A stretch of DNA of 38,211 bases from Bacteroidales bacterium UBA1195. Lineage in GTDB: Bacteria; Bacteroidota; Bacteroidia; Bacteroidales; WCHB1-69. The notes under the pieces were generated by a model, which saw nothing but the letters and a program-made list of their open reading frames with translations, did not search any database and was not told where the DNA came from. The translations under genes were made by a program, and so were the position numbers. The stretch lies in NCBI GenBank assembly GCA_002309855.1, contig DBYD01000060.1, positions 38,768 to 76,978 on the forward strand, written 5' to 3'. Shown here piece after piece: positions 25,980 to 33,672 of this stretch (position 1 is the stretch's first letter; the number at the start of each line of letters is the position of its first letter).

Positions 25980-27778
25980 ACGAAGAGGAACGCCAGCTGT
26001 TTTTGAAGAACCTGCCGGAAAAGAGCGGGGTATATCGCTACTACAACGAGGAGGGGCAGATAATATATGTGGGGAAGGCCAAGAACCTCAAACGGCGTGT
26101 CGGCTCCTATTTCAACAAGGTGCAGGACAGCCCTAAGACACGCCTGCTGGTCAGCAAGATACGCGACATACGCTTCACCGTCACCGACAGCGAATACGAT
26201 GCCCTGCTGTTAGAGAACAACCTGATAAAGAAATACAAGCCACGGTACAACATCATGCTCAAGGATGACAAGACCTACCCGTGGATTTGTGTGAAGAACG
26301 AGCCGTTCCCACGTATTTTTCCCACACGGAAGCGGCTGAATGACGGCTCACGCTACTTCGGCCCCTACTCCTCCGTCAGGACGATGAACCTGCTGCTGGA
26401 AATCCTGCGCGGGCTATACCCCTTCCGCTCCTGCACGCTCTCCCTGACCGAAGAAAACATTGCCAAAGGGAAGTTCCGCCCCTGCCTGGACTACCATATA
26501 AAAAAATGCAAGGCTCCCTGCAAGGGGTGGCAGACAGAGGAGGAATACAGGGAGAATGTCCGCCACGCGGTACGGATTATCGAGGGGGACACCCGCACGG
26601 TGCTGAAGGAGATGCGGGCGGAGATGATGCGGCTCGCCGCAGACTGGGAGTTTGAAAAGGCACAGGAGACAAAGCAGAAGATAGAGCTGCTGGAGCATTA
26701 TCAGGCAAAATCGACCGTGGTGAACCCAAACATCCACGACACCACCGTATTCGGCTTTACGGAAGATGGGGAGAGCGCATTTGTCAGCTACTTCAAGGTT
26801 ATGAACGGCGCAATAATCCAGACACAGAACCTGGAGGTGCGCAAACGCATCGAGGAGCGCAAGGAGGATCTGCTGGCGATGGCGGTCGTCGAGCTGCGCA
26901 CCCGTGCGGACGACCACACTAAGGAGATTCTGCTTCCGTTCCCTGTACAGACAGGTTTCAACGAAGCGAAGACACTGGTGCCCAAGGCGGGTGACAAATT
27001 CCAGCTGCTGCAGCTGGCACAGCGCAACGCACTCGCCTTCATGCAGGACCGGCACAACCGGCAGGAGCTGCTTGAATCGGGACGCACCGGCAGCCGGCTG
27101 ATGCAGGAGATGAAGAAGGAACTGATGCTGCCCAAGGAGCCGCACCACATCGAATGTTTCGACAATTCCAACCTGCTGGGCCAGTACGCCGTCGGCGCGA
27201 TGGTCTGTTTCCGAAACGGCAAGCCCTCAAAAAAAGAATACCGGATCTTCAACATCAAAACTGTCCATCAGGCGGACGACTACGCCACCATGAAGGAGGT
27301 GCTGACCCGCCGCTACACTCGGCTGCAGGAGGAGGGCAAGCCGCTGCCCGACCTGATTCTGGTGGATGGTGGCAAGGGGCAGATTTCAGCGGCCATGGAA
27401 GCGCTGACAGCCATGGGCATCGCCGACAAGGTCAGCCTGCTGGGGTTGGCGGAGCGGTTAGAGGACATATACCGTCCCAACGACCCCGTGCCGCTCTGTG
27501 TCGATAAGAAATCCGAGACGCAGCGCGTGCTGCAGCACCTCCGCGACGAAGCGCACCGCTTCGGCATCACACGTTACCGCAAACTGCACGGGAAAGGGCT
27601 GGTCAATACCGAACTGACCGTCATCCAGGGCATCGGCAAGGAGACCGCCGACAAGCTGCTGCGCACCTTCCATTCGGTCAACGGGGTGAAGAAGGCGGAG
27701 CTTTCCGCGCTGGAAGAGGCCATCGGCCCCGCCAAGGGCAATAGCGTCTGGCAGTATTTTCACACGCCGGAATTATAG
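25976..27778 (+). CDS. uvrC: Excinuclease ABC subunit UvrC
   Basis: A 600-residue nucleotide-excision-repair nuclease. The GIY-YIG domain is at the start (SGVYRYYNEEGQIIYVGKAKNLKRRV), followed by a Cys cluster (CLDYHIKKCKAPCKG), a UVR/UvrB-binding helix (ADWEFEKAQETKQKIELLE near 220), the RNase H-like 5' nuclease (ECFDNSNLLG, LPDLILVDGGKGQ) and terminal helix-hairpin-helix motifs (IQGIGKETADKLL). Length is normal. The ATG overlaps the preceding stop by 4 bases. Confidence 0.98.
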   Translation: MNEEERQLFLKNLPEKSGVYRYYNEEGQIIYVGKAKNLKRRVGSYFNKVQDSPKTRLLVSKIRDIRFTVTDSEYDALLLENNLIKKYKPRYNIMLKDDKTYPWICVKNEPFPRIFPTRKRLNDGSRYFGPYSSVRTMNLLLEILRGLYPFRSCTLSLTEENIAKGKFRPCLDYHIKKCKAPCKGWQTEEEYRENVRHAVRIIEGDTRTVLKEMRAEMMRLAADWEFEKAQETKQKIELLEHYQAKSTVVNPNIHDTTVFGFTEDGESAFVSYFKVMNGAIIQTQNLEVRKRIEERKEDLLAMAVVELRTRADDHTKEILLPFPVQTGFNEAKTLVPKAGDKFQLLQLAQRNALAFMQDRHNRQELLESGRTGSRLMQEMKKELMLPKEPHHIECFDNSNLLGQYAVGAMVCFRNGKPSKKEYRIFNIKTVHQADDYATMKEVLTRRYTRLQEEGKPLPDLILVDGGKGQISAAMEALTAMGIADKVSLLGLAERLEDIYRPNDPVPLCVDKKSETQRVLQHLRDEAHRFGITRYRKLHGKGLVNTELTVIQGIGKETADKLLRTFHSVNGVKKAELSALEEAIGPAKGNSVWQYFHTPEL

Positions 27779-27835
27779 GGCACGGTCATGCAGTTTTTTC
27801 CACGCATAAGGCAATAATCCGCCATCCCCTGCGTT

Positions 27836-28792
27836 ATGGCAGATATGGAAAAGGTAAAAGGCACCGTACTCAAATCCACCGGCAACGAATACACCGTCCG
27901 CACAGCGGACGGCAGGCAGGTGATGTGCAAGCTTCGCGGGCAGTTCCGCCTGCGCGGCATCAAATCGACCAACCCCATCGCGGTGGGCGACCATGTGCTG
28001 TTCCTGCCTGACAGCGGCCAGGGTTACGGCAGCATCACGGAAATAGAGCCACGGAAGAACTTCATCTCCCGCAAATCCATCAATCTCTCGAAAATAACCC
28101 ATGTGCTGGCCGCCAACATCGACCGCCTCTTCCTGATTGTCTGCCCCTGCAGGCCACGCACCCCCATCGGCTTCATCGACCGCTTCCTGACCGCAGCGGA
28201 GGCCTTCCGCATCGACAGCACGTTAGTCTTCAACAAAACCGACCTTTATGACGAAACCAACCGGCAGGAGGCTGCAAGGCTGCAGGAGATATACCGGAAA
28301 ATAGGATACCGCTGCCTCTCCGTCTCCGCCATCACCGGCGAGGGGCTGGAGGAGCTGAAAAGCTGCATGAGGGGCAATGTTTCGCTGATGGGCGGACAGT
28401 CCGGCGTGGGAAAATCCACCCTCATAAACGCCATCAGCCCGGGGCTGGAACTGAAGACCAGCCCGATTTCGGACAGCTACGAAAAGGGCAGGCACACCAC
28501 CACCTTCGCCGAGATGTTCCCGTTAGCCTTCGGTGGCGACATCATCGACACGCCCGGCATCAAGGAGTTCGGGCTTATCCAATATGAGAAGGAGGAGGTT
28601 GGGCACTATTTCCCTGAGATGCTGGCTCTGCTTGACCAATGCCGCTTCAGCAACTGCACACATACACACGAACCCGGCTGTGCCGTCAAGGAGGCGGTGG
28701 AACGCGGGGATATCGCCCCCTCACGCTACCGCAACTATATCTCCATAATCGAAAACGAAGATTTGAACCTGAAGGACTGGATGCTCGAATAG
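27836..28792 (+). CDS. rsgA: Ribosome small subunit-dependent GTPase RsgA
   Basis: A 318-residue circularly permuted GTPase that assists late 30S assembly. Order: an N-terminal OB fold (about 1-75), G4 FNKTDL, G1 GGQSGVGKST, G3 DTPGI, then a C-terminal zinc motif (CRFSNCTHTHEPGC). The G4-before-G1 order is diagnostic. ATG 27836 is used; ATG 27845 is possible. It lies 57 bases after uvrC with no terminator seen between. Confidence 0.97.
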   Translation: MADMEKVKGTVLKSTGNEYTVRTADGRQVMCKLRGQFRLRGIKSTNPIAVGDHVLFLPDSGQGYGSITEIEPRKNFISRKSINLSKITHVLAANIDRLFLIVCPCRPRTPIGFIDRFLTAAEAFRIDSTLVFNKTDLYDETNRQEAARLQEIYRKIGYRCLSVSAITGEGLEELKSCMRGNVSLMGGQSGVGKSTLINAISPGLELKTSPISDSYEKGRHTTTFAEMFPLAFGGDIIDTPGIKEFGLIQYEKEEVGHYFPEMLALLDQCRFSNCTHTHEPGCAVKEAVERGDIAPSRYRNYISIIENEDLNLKDWMLE

Positions 28793-28824
28793 AGCTTCCA
28801 TCCTAGCAAGAAAACAGAACCGCC

Positions 28825-29637
28825 ATGATCCGCAAACCGAACTGCAAAATCAACCTCGGACTCTATGTCACCGGGAAACGTCCGGACGGCTACCACAACC
28901 TGGAGACCGTATTCCTTCCCATACCACTCTGCGACGAACTGGAGATGGAGCCTGCCGAAGACTTCTCCTTCCGGCAGGAGGGCATCCAGCTTGACAGCGG
29001 CACGGAAGGCAACCTGTGTGTAAAGGCGTACCGGATGCTGCAACAGGATTTTCCGCAAATCGGCAACATACGCATCAGGCTGCACAAGCGCATCCCCTTC
29101 GGCGCGGGTCTTGGCGGCGGATCGTCCGATGCCGCCGAATCGCTCATTCTGATAAACAGTCTTTTTCAGTTGGAACTCTCTGACGCGCAACTGGCCTCCT
29201 ACGCCGCACGGTTAGGCAGCGACTGCCCATTCTTCATCACCAACCGTCCCGCTTTCGCAACCGGACGCGGGGAGCTGCTGGAACCGCTGCCTCCTTTGGA
29301 TTTGGGCGGCTACAATATGCTGCTGCTTAAACCGGACGATGCGGTCTCTACCGCCGAGGCCTACCGCAACATCACGCCTGCCCCCGCCCCTGTCGATTTG
29401 CGACAGGCGGTACTGCAGCCGATGGAATCATGGAGAAATATTATCCACAATCAGTTTGAGGACAGCGTATTCCCACAACACCCGGCCATCCGCGCCTGCA
29501 AGGAGCGGCTGTACCACGAAGGGGCGCTCTTCGCCTCCATGACCGGCAGCGGCTCCTGCGTCTATGGATTCTTCCCCAAAGGTCACACACCCGACATCAA
29601 AGGAGCGCACCTGATAGCAGTAAACATGCTCCAATAA
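28825..29637 (+). CDS. ispE: 4-diphosphocytidyl-2-C-methyl-D-erythritol kinase IspE
   Basis: A 270-residue GHMP kinase of the non-mevalonate isoprenoid pathway. The start CKINLGLYVTGKRPDGYHNLETVF and the ATP-binding loop IPFGAGLGGGSSDAA are characteristic, and SMTGSGSCVYGFF forms the third GHMP motif. It lies 32 bases after rsgA. Its stop lies one base from the convergent stop of the TonB-domain gene. Confidence 0.97.
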   Translation: MIRKPNCKINLGLYVTGKRPDGYHNLETVFLPIPLCDELEMEPAEDFSFRQEGIQLDSGTEGNLCVKAYRMLQQDFPQIGNIRIRLHKRIPFGAGLGGGSSDAAESLILINSLFQLELSDAQLASYAARLGSDCPFFITNRPAFATGRGELLEPLPPLDLGGYNMLLLKPDDAVSTAEAYRNITPAPAPVDLRQAVLQPMESWRNIIHNQFEDSVFPQHPAIRACKERLYHEGALFASMTGSGSCVYGFFPKGHTPDIKGAHLIAVNMLQ

Positions 29638-29638
29638 C

Positions 29639-30064
29639 CTACATCACCTGAAAATGGATGGGCAGACGCTGGTAGCTACGGACTGGTTCACCCTCAACGG
29701 TTCCTGGTTTCCATTTCGGCATCTTCATAACCACACGCACAGCCTCCTCATCCAACTCCTTGGAAACTTTGCCAACCACCTCAACGTTGGTTATCTCACC
29801 GCTTTTTTCAACAACAAAACCCACAATGACAGTGCCTGATATACCATTATCCATTGCGGTGCGCGGATAAACGACATTCTTGTTTATGAATTTTAACATT
29901 GCCTTCTCACCTCCAGGAAAACTTGCCTCTTTCTGATAGCCTAACTCATTATCAATAGTATATACAATATCCTCGTCAGAAACGGTAACCTTGGAGACAG
30001 GCTGCTGGGCACTTGCCGACGCCATGACCGCAAAAAACAGCGCAAACACAAATAACTTTTTCAT
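29639..30064 (-). CDS. Secreted stand-alone TonB C-terminal domain protein
   Basis: A 141-residue protein with a signal peptide (MKKLFVFALFFAVMASASAQQ). Its one recognised domain is the TonB C-terminal fold (FPGGEKAMLKFINKNVVYPRTAMDNGISGTVIVGFVV ... ELDEEAVRVVMKMPKWKPG). True TonB has an N-terminal membrane anchor and a Pro-rich spacer; here a cleavable signal replaces both, so the protein may be freely periplasmic. Such lone domains are common in Bacteroidota and their partner is unknown. ATG 30064 is used because the signal starts there and a -7 box lies 40 bases upstream. Confidence 0.85.
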   Translation of the reverse strand: MKKLFVFALFFAVMASASAQQPVSKVTVSDEDIVYTIDNELGYQKEASFPGGEKAMLKFINKNVVYPRTAMDNGISGTVIVGFVVEKSGEITNVEVVGKVSKELDEEAVRVVMKMPKWKPGTVEGEPVRSYQRLPIHFQVM

Positions 30065-30104
30065 AATTGTTTTTTTACAAATAATTACCATTATTTTCCA
30101 AATG

Positions 30105-30112
30105 CAAAGGTA
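30105..30112 (-). promoter_or_regulatory. -7 promoter element TACCTTTG
   Basis: Exact TAnnTTTG match, 40 bases before ATG 30064 of the TonB-domain gene. A TTTG lies 16 bases upstream of it. Confidence 0.6.
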
Positions 30113-30190
30113 GGCAAAAAAAAGGATACAAACTCTCCCTGCTAAGAAAAAAAACGTTATTTTATTGAAAGATAATAATAAACAATTTTC

Positions 30191-30282
30191 CATTGTGGCA
30201 GTTGGCAGGTTTTCATTGTGGCAGTTGGCAAGTTTTCATTGTGGCAGTTGGCAAGTTTTCATTGTGGCAGTTGGCAAGTTTT
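30191..30282. repeat. Four tandem copies of a 23-bp unit
   Basis: Units start at 30191, 30214, 30237 and 30260. Each begins CATTGTGGCAGTTGGCA and ends in a run of four T. Copies 2-4 are identical; copy 1 has one A-to-G change. The array fills most of the noncoding gap between the TonB-domain promoter and the RhuM gene and ends exactly where the gene-end fossil begins. The 23-bp period is not a codon multiple, so it is not a coding repeat. Confidence 0.97.
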
Positions 30283-30357
30283 AACAAAAAATGCTTCGCC
30301 TTATCGCGAATGGAGATGAATGCGGAAGGGCTTTTTTCTTCTTTTGATACAAAATAA
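30283..30357 (+). pseudogene. Fossil 3' end of a RhuM/PLD-like gene
   Basis: The frame from 30283 reads NKKCFALSRMEMNAEG before a divergent tail and a TAA at 30355. The intact gene downstream has GKKWFAFSRMEMKAEE at the same distance from its end. At DNA level 30295-30330 matches 31253-31288 at 30 of 36 positions. This is the tail of a lost paralogue, not a functional gene. Confidence 0.75.
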
Positions 30358-30374
30358 TTGCATCAAAGGCTCGT

Positions 30375-30382
30375 TATATTTG
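30375..30382 (+). promoter_or_regulatory. -7 promoter element TATATTTG
   Basis: Exact TAnnTTTG match, 42 bases before ATG 30425 of the RhuM-like gene and just after the fossil gene end. Confidence 0.55.
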
Positions 30383-30424
30383 AATAACAAAATTCCGTTT
30401 TCGGAACTTAAAAAATGAAATAAC

Positions 30425-31315
30425 ATGGAAGACACTACCCTTATGCCAATAGGCAACAACAGCGAAATCGTCATTTACCAACCGGATGCTGATGTGAAAC
30501 TTGAAGTCCATCTAAACGGTGAGACAGTTTGGCTTAACCGTCAGCAAATGGCTGTTCTTTTTGACCGTGATGTCAAAACTATCGGCAAACATGTCAACAA
30601 TGCGTTGGCGGAAGAATTGGACGGTATTCCAGTTGTCGCAAATTTTGCGACAACTGCCGCAGACGGTAAAACATACCAAGTCGAATACTACAATCTCGAT
30701 GTCATCATTTCAGTTGGATTCAGGGTAAAGTCCCGACGAGGTGTCCTGTTTCGCAAATGGGCTAATGCCGTGCTGAAAGAATATTTGTTACGTGGATATA
30801 GCGTCAATCAGCAACTACTGCATCTGGAGCATCGTATTGACCTGCAACTGCAGGAGCATAGTGAACAGATACACAATTTACAAAATCAGATGGACTTCTT
30901 CGTCCGCACAGCGTTGCCGCCGGTTGAAGGCATCTTTTATGACGGACAAATCTTTGACGCATACTCATTCGTGAGCGACCTTGTACGCTCCGCGAAGGAA
31001 CGCATCGTGCTGTTCGACAATTACGTGGACGACACCGTATTGACCATGCTGGACAAGCGCGTGGAGAATGTTTCCGCAACCATCTTCACAAAAGCCGTTT
31101 CAGCACAATTGGAATTGGACATCGCAAAGCATAACGCGCAATACCGCCCAATTGAAATAAAGGCGTTTGATAAAGTCCACGACCGCTTCCTCTGCATTGA
31201 CAGCACAGTCTATCACATCGGCGCCTCGCTGAAAGACCTTGGTAAGAAATGGTTTGCCTTCTCGCGGATGGAGATGAAGGCGGAGGAGGTGGTGGAACAA
31301 ATTGAGAAAAATTAA
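30425..31315 (+). CDS. RhuM family protein with C-terminal PLD-like motif
   Basis: A 296-residue protein. Residues about 25-128 match the RhuM/virulence-protein domain (VWLNRQQMAVLFDRDVKTIGKHVNNA, YYNLDVIISVGFRVKSRRG, FRKWANAVLKEYLLRGY), a DNA-binding-like module found near mobile and defence genes. A coiled segment (130-160) leads to a second domain (YDGQIFDAYSFVSDLVRSAKERIVLFDNYVD) with an HxRx4D motif at 252-259 (HDRFLCID) followed by HIGASLKDLG. This is a one-copy variant of the phospholipase-D HKD motif with Arg for Lys. Such proteins would dimerise to form an active site. Function is unknown; nuclease activity is inference. Its end overlaps the convergent membrane-protein gene by 4 bases. 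Confidence 0.8.
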   Translation: MEDTTLMPIGNNSEIVIYQPDADVKLEVHLNGETVWLNRQQMAVLFDRDVKTIGKHVNNALAEELDGIPVVANFATTAADGKTYQVEYYNLDVIISVGFRVKSRRGVLFRKWANAVLKEYLLRGYSVNQQLLHLEHRIDLQLQEHSEQIHNLQNQMDFFVRTALPPVEGIFYDGQIFDAYSFVSDLVRSAKERIVLFDNYVDDTVLTMLDKRVENVSATIFTKAVSAQLELDIAKHNAQYRPIEIKAFDKVHDRFLCIDSTVYHIGASLKDLGKKWFAFSRMEMKAEEVVEQIEKN

Positions 31316-31602
31316 GCCAGTTCTATCAACGCAAAAATAGCCAGAACAAGGAAAAAGAATTGCACGGCATAACCGATAGCAGTCATGATGCGGCTGCCAG
31401 CCAAATCCACACTGCTCTTTATCCAAAACCATCGCGGCGGCACAAGATCGCCCCAACCGACAATACCTACAATAAGGCCGATTATAGCGGCTACCGCACC
31501 CAACACCAAAGCAAGGGGATTTGGATCCTCTACAAGATAAAAGCCCCCAAAGATAAGCGCTATCGGACTGATAAACTGAAATAGCCAAAGGAATATCGCC
31601 AT
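31312..31602 (-). CDS. Small integral membrane protein, unknown
   Basis: A 96-residue protein with three strongly hydrophobic segments: WLFQFISPIALIFGGFYLV, LALVLGAVAAIIGLIVGIVGW and AVQFFFLVLAIFALIELA. No family recognised. It starts 2 bases after the stop of the 438-residue gene, so it is the last gene of the kinase-facing operon and may anchor its complex in the membrane (inference). Confidence 0.75.
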   Translation of the reverse strand: MAIFLWLFQFISPIALIFGGFYLVEDPNPLALVLGAVAAIIGLIVGIVGWGDLVPPRWFWIKSSVDLAGSRIMTAIGYAVQFFFLVLAIFALIELA

Positions 31603-31604
31603 AA

Positions 31605-32921
31605 TTATTTTGTTTTATTCACATCATATTTATCTACAACACGCATCAGACCGGCACGAAAAGAGGCCACTTCATCCTTTATCGGTTGCAGTATTTGCTC
31701 CAGTTTGTAGCGTGTGGTTTCAGCAATCTCTGCCGTATCACGCTGCATCTTAATGGCTCTTTCCTGTTCGGAAATCCGCTGTTTCAACTCTTCACGCCGG
31801 TCACTTTTGAACGGGTTCAATGCGATACTTTTCAACTCCGACTTATATTCTTCCAATTCATTACGTTTTAATTGGAGCGCCTTTTTCGCCGACACGGCCT
31901 CGGCATTCAACTCTATTTCAAGTGCCCGTACATAATCATAATCAGTGGGTGGTGTCTTGGCGAGAAATTTTCTTGGAGGCTGGAAACTCGTTATGCGTGA
32001 AAGTATTCCGGAATATTTCCTTATCTCAAACTTTTCTGTAATTTTGTTGCAATAACGTTCCAACAGACCGTTTACAAGTATTGAAGGGCCTATGATATCA
32101 TAATAGCGGTCAAACATCGGAAAAAGATTGTTCATCATTTTATCGAACTCAGCCTGCTTCTCTTCATATATCTTTTTCTTTGCCAGTGATTTCGCCAAAT
32201 CACCGAGCATTTTTTCGGCCTCTTTCCCTTCAAATGGGTTCCTTACAACGGGAGGCACATCAGAAGTTGTAATCTTTTTTGCCATTATACGTGCAGCAGC
32301 CTTTCCCTCCATTGCAGCCGTCAAAACCACAGCACCCATTTGGACAGTCCTGATGCATTCCATACCCATATTCACGGCACATGACATCATCTTGGCTCCG
32401 GCCTGCCCCAACAACTGGGCCGCTTCCATACGATTTTCCTCCGATGCGTATAACAGTTTCGCTTCGTTGATAAAAACGAAATTCTGAATCATCATACAGA
32501 AATTGTCGCGCAGGTTTGTACGTTGCGCCTCATCACTGGTCAGCTGCAGGGATTTTTGCAATCCGAAAAGCATATTGTCAATGGCCATTCCGGCAAGGGA
32601 GGCATTGAAGACAGCGTTTAACGTCTCCATCTGGCATCGCAGCGCTACCGAAATGGCCGGAGGCGCCACTGTCTCCAACTGGCCCAACCATTGTTGCATT
32701 TGAGCATTGCTCTCAATTGCAACTGGTTGCTTTATGAGTTTATAAACCTTTTGTCCCTCTTCATTGATATAGACAGAACCGTATGGCAGGTCCTTTTTAT
32801 TTACCTTTGAACCATCCTCAAGAAGCACCATACCCGTTAAGGAGCCCTTTTTCTCTTCCGGATTTTGTATCTGTTCGATGACACTTTTCCCAATATTTGC
32901 AATGTTGTCGAGTATTCCCAT
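31605..32921 (-). CDS. Unrecognised 438-residue helical protein
   Basis: No family recognised. The start MGILDNIANIGKSVIEQIQ is a short amphipathic helix. A small beta-like region (GMVLLEDGSKVNKKDLPYGSVYIN, residues 30-65) follows. The centre (70-215) is made of Ala/Met-rich amphipathic helices, and the last 110 residues (ELNAEAVSAKKALQLKRNELEEYK onward) are predicted coiled coil by eye. There is no signal peptide or clear membrane helix, so it is probably cytoplasmic and structural. It is tightly linked to the coiled-coil gene upstream (33 bases) and the membrane protein downstream (2 bases). Confidence 0.75.
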   Translation of the reverse strand: MGILDNIANIGKSVIEQIQNPEEKKGSLTGMVLLEDGSKVNKKDLPYGSVYINEEGQKVYKLIKQPVAIESNAQMQQWLGQLETVAPPAISVALRCQMETLNAVFNASLAGMAIDNMLFGLQKSLQLTSDEAQRTNLRDNFCMMIQNFVFINEAKLLYASEENRMEAAQLLGQAGAKMMSCAVNMGMECIRTVQMGAVVLTAAMEGKAAARIMAKKITTSDVPPVVRNPFEGKEAEKMLGDLAKSLAKKKIYEEKQAEFDKMMNNLFPMFDRYYDIIGPSILVNGLLERYCNKITEKFEIRKYSGILSRITSFQPPRKFLAKTPPTDYDYVRALEIELNAEAVSAKKALQLKRNELEEYKSELKSIALNPFKSDRREELKQRISEQERAIKMQRDTAEIAETTRYKLEQILQPIKDEVASFRAGLMRVVDKYDVNKTK

Positions 32922-32954
32922 GTGTTTTCAATTGTTATTTTGACTGGAAAACAG

Positions 32955-33215
32955 CTATTTCTTTTTTGCCTTTTCACGTTCACGAGCAAGACTCTTCCTT
33001 ACATTTTCTATTTCACGTTTCAGACTCTCAATGCGTCTGTCGTGACTAGCAGCATGGTCGATTTTCGACTTGCGGTAGCTTGCTTTGCTTGACGGTGATG
33101 AAGCACCCTTAATCAGACTGGAATAATGCTCGTTATCTCTCTTTTTTGCTTCACGCTCCTTAATCATCTGAGACCGGAGGTCAATAAGGCGTTTGCGATA
33201 ATATTCTACACTCAT
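32955..33215 (-). CDS. Small basic coiled-coil protein
   Basis: An 86-residue, highly charged protein from ATG 33215. Two helices (MSVEYYRKRLIDLRSQMIKE and RRIESLKREIENVRKSLARE) flank a Ser/Lys-rich loop (SPSSKASYRKSKIDHAAS), suggesting a helical hairpin. No family recognised. A 10-bp stem-loop lies just before its start. Confidence 0.65.
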   Translation of the reverse strand: MSVEYYRKRLIDLRSQMIKEREAKKRDNEHYSSLIKGASSPSSKASYRKSKIDHAASHDRRIESLKREIENVRKSLAREREKAKKK

Positions 33216-33235
33216 GATGTTTTTTTTCAACTAAT

Positions 33236-33265
33236 GCAGTGGCGGATTAGTCCTACCGCCACTGC
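33236..33265 (-). promoter_or_regulatory. Perfect 10-bp stem-loop between operon genes
   Basis: GCAGTGGCGG and CCGCCACTGC are perfect complements around a 10-base loop. On the minus strand an A-run rather than a T-run follows, so it is not a standard terminator. It sits between the 103-residue gene stop and the coiled-coil gene start. It could protect or process the mRNA, or attenuate downstream genes. Confidence 0.6.
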
Positions 33266-33283
33266 TGAATGAAAGTCCAATGA

Positions 33284-33595
33284 TTATTTGCCAGCTGCAA
33301 CAAGTGTGATGCTGTTGTCAGCCAATTTGGAATTGTCCTTGTTTGCAACCTGAACACCGATACCGTAAAGTTCCTTGATTTTGTCCTCGAAATTTCCAAC
33401 ACGAAGGTTTCCTCCTACAGTCAGTTCCCCACCTTTGCAACCTTCTGCACGGATACTTGCCAGGGTTGCGTTGTCATCAGCAAACTGTTTGCAAGCGGAA
33501 GTGGTGTATACCCGTAACGTTGCTCCAAAACATTTGTTGAAGTTTTCCTTCAGACTTTTGACCTTCATACGGCCATCTAATTTGAATTCTGCCAT
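33284..33595 (-). CDS. Two-repeat small protein, paralogue 1 of 3
   Basis: A 103-residue protein made of two copies of one short domain. Copy 1 (4-50) runs FKLDGRMKVKSLKENFNKCF...LRVY...ADDNATLASIR. Copy 2 (57-103) runs LTVGGNLRVGNFEDKIKELYGIGVQVA...LADNSITLVAAG. The shared plan is strand-Gly-x-x-Lys/Arg-Val-x-Ser/Asn-Leu/Phe, a helix with spaced Phe/Leu, a strand, then an Asp-rich turn and Thr-Leu. The genes at 34335-34868 and 34882-35247 have the same plan. I recall similar unnamed gut-bacterial proteins but no function. No signal peptide; cytoplasmic. Confidence 0.75.
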   Translation of the reverse strand: MAEFKLDGRMKVKSLKENFNKCFGATLRVYTTSACKQFADDNATLASIRAEGCKGGELTVGGNLRVGNFEDKIKELYGIGVQVANKDNSKLADNSITLVAAGK

Positions 33596-33672
33596 AATTG
33601 AAATGATTTAGTTGTTAATATTAAAAGATTATTTCCATTGATGATGTGCACTCAATTTCATAAATTTGTTAT

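Noticed and set aside
23065..29637. Novel link between the phosphotransferase and DNA repair because the genes overlap
   Set aside because: Four-base overlaps are frequent in this genome and housekeeping genes are often packed with unrelated ones; overlap alone is not evidence of shared function.
30191..30282. CRISPR array
   Set aside because: The 23-bp units are directly adjacent with no spacers, and no cas genes are present; it is a plain tandem repeat.
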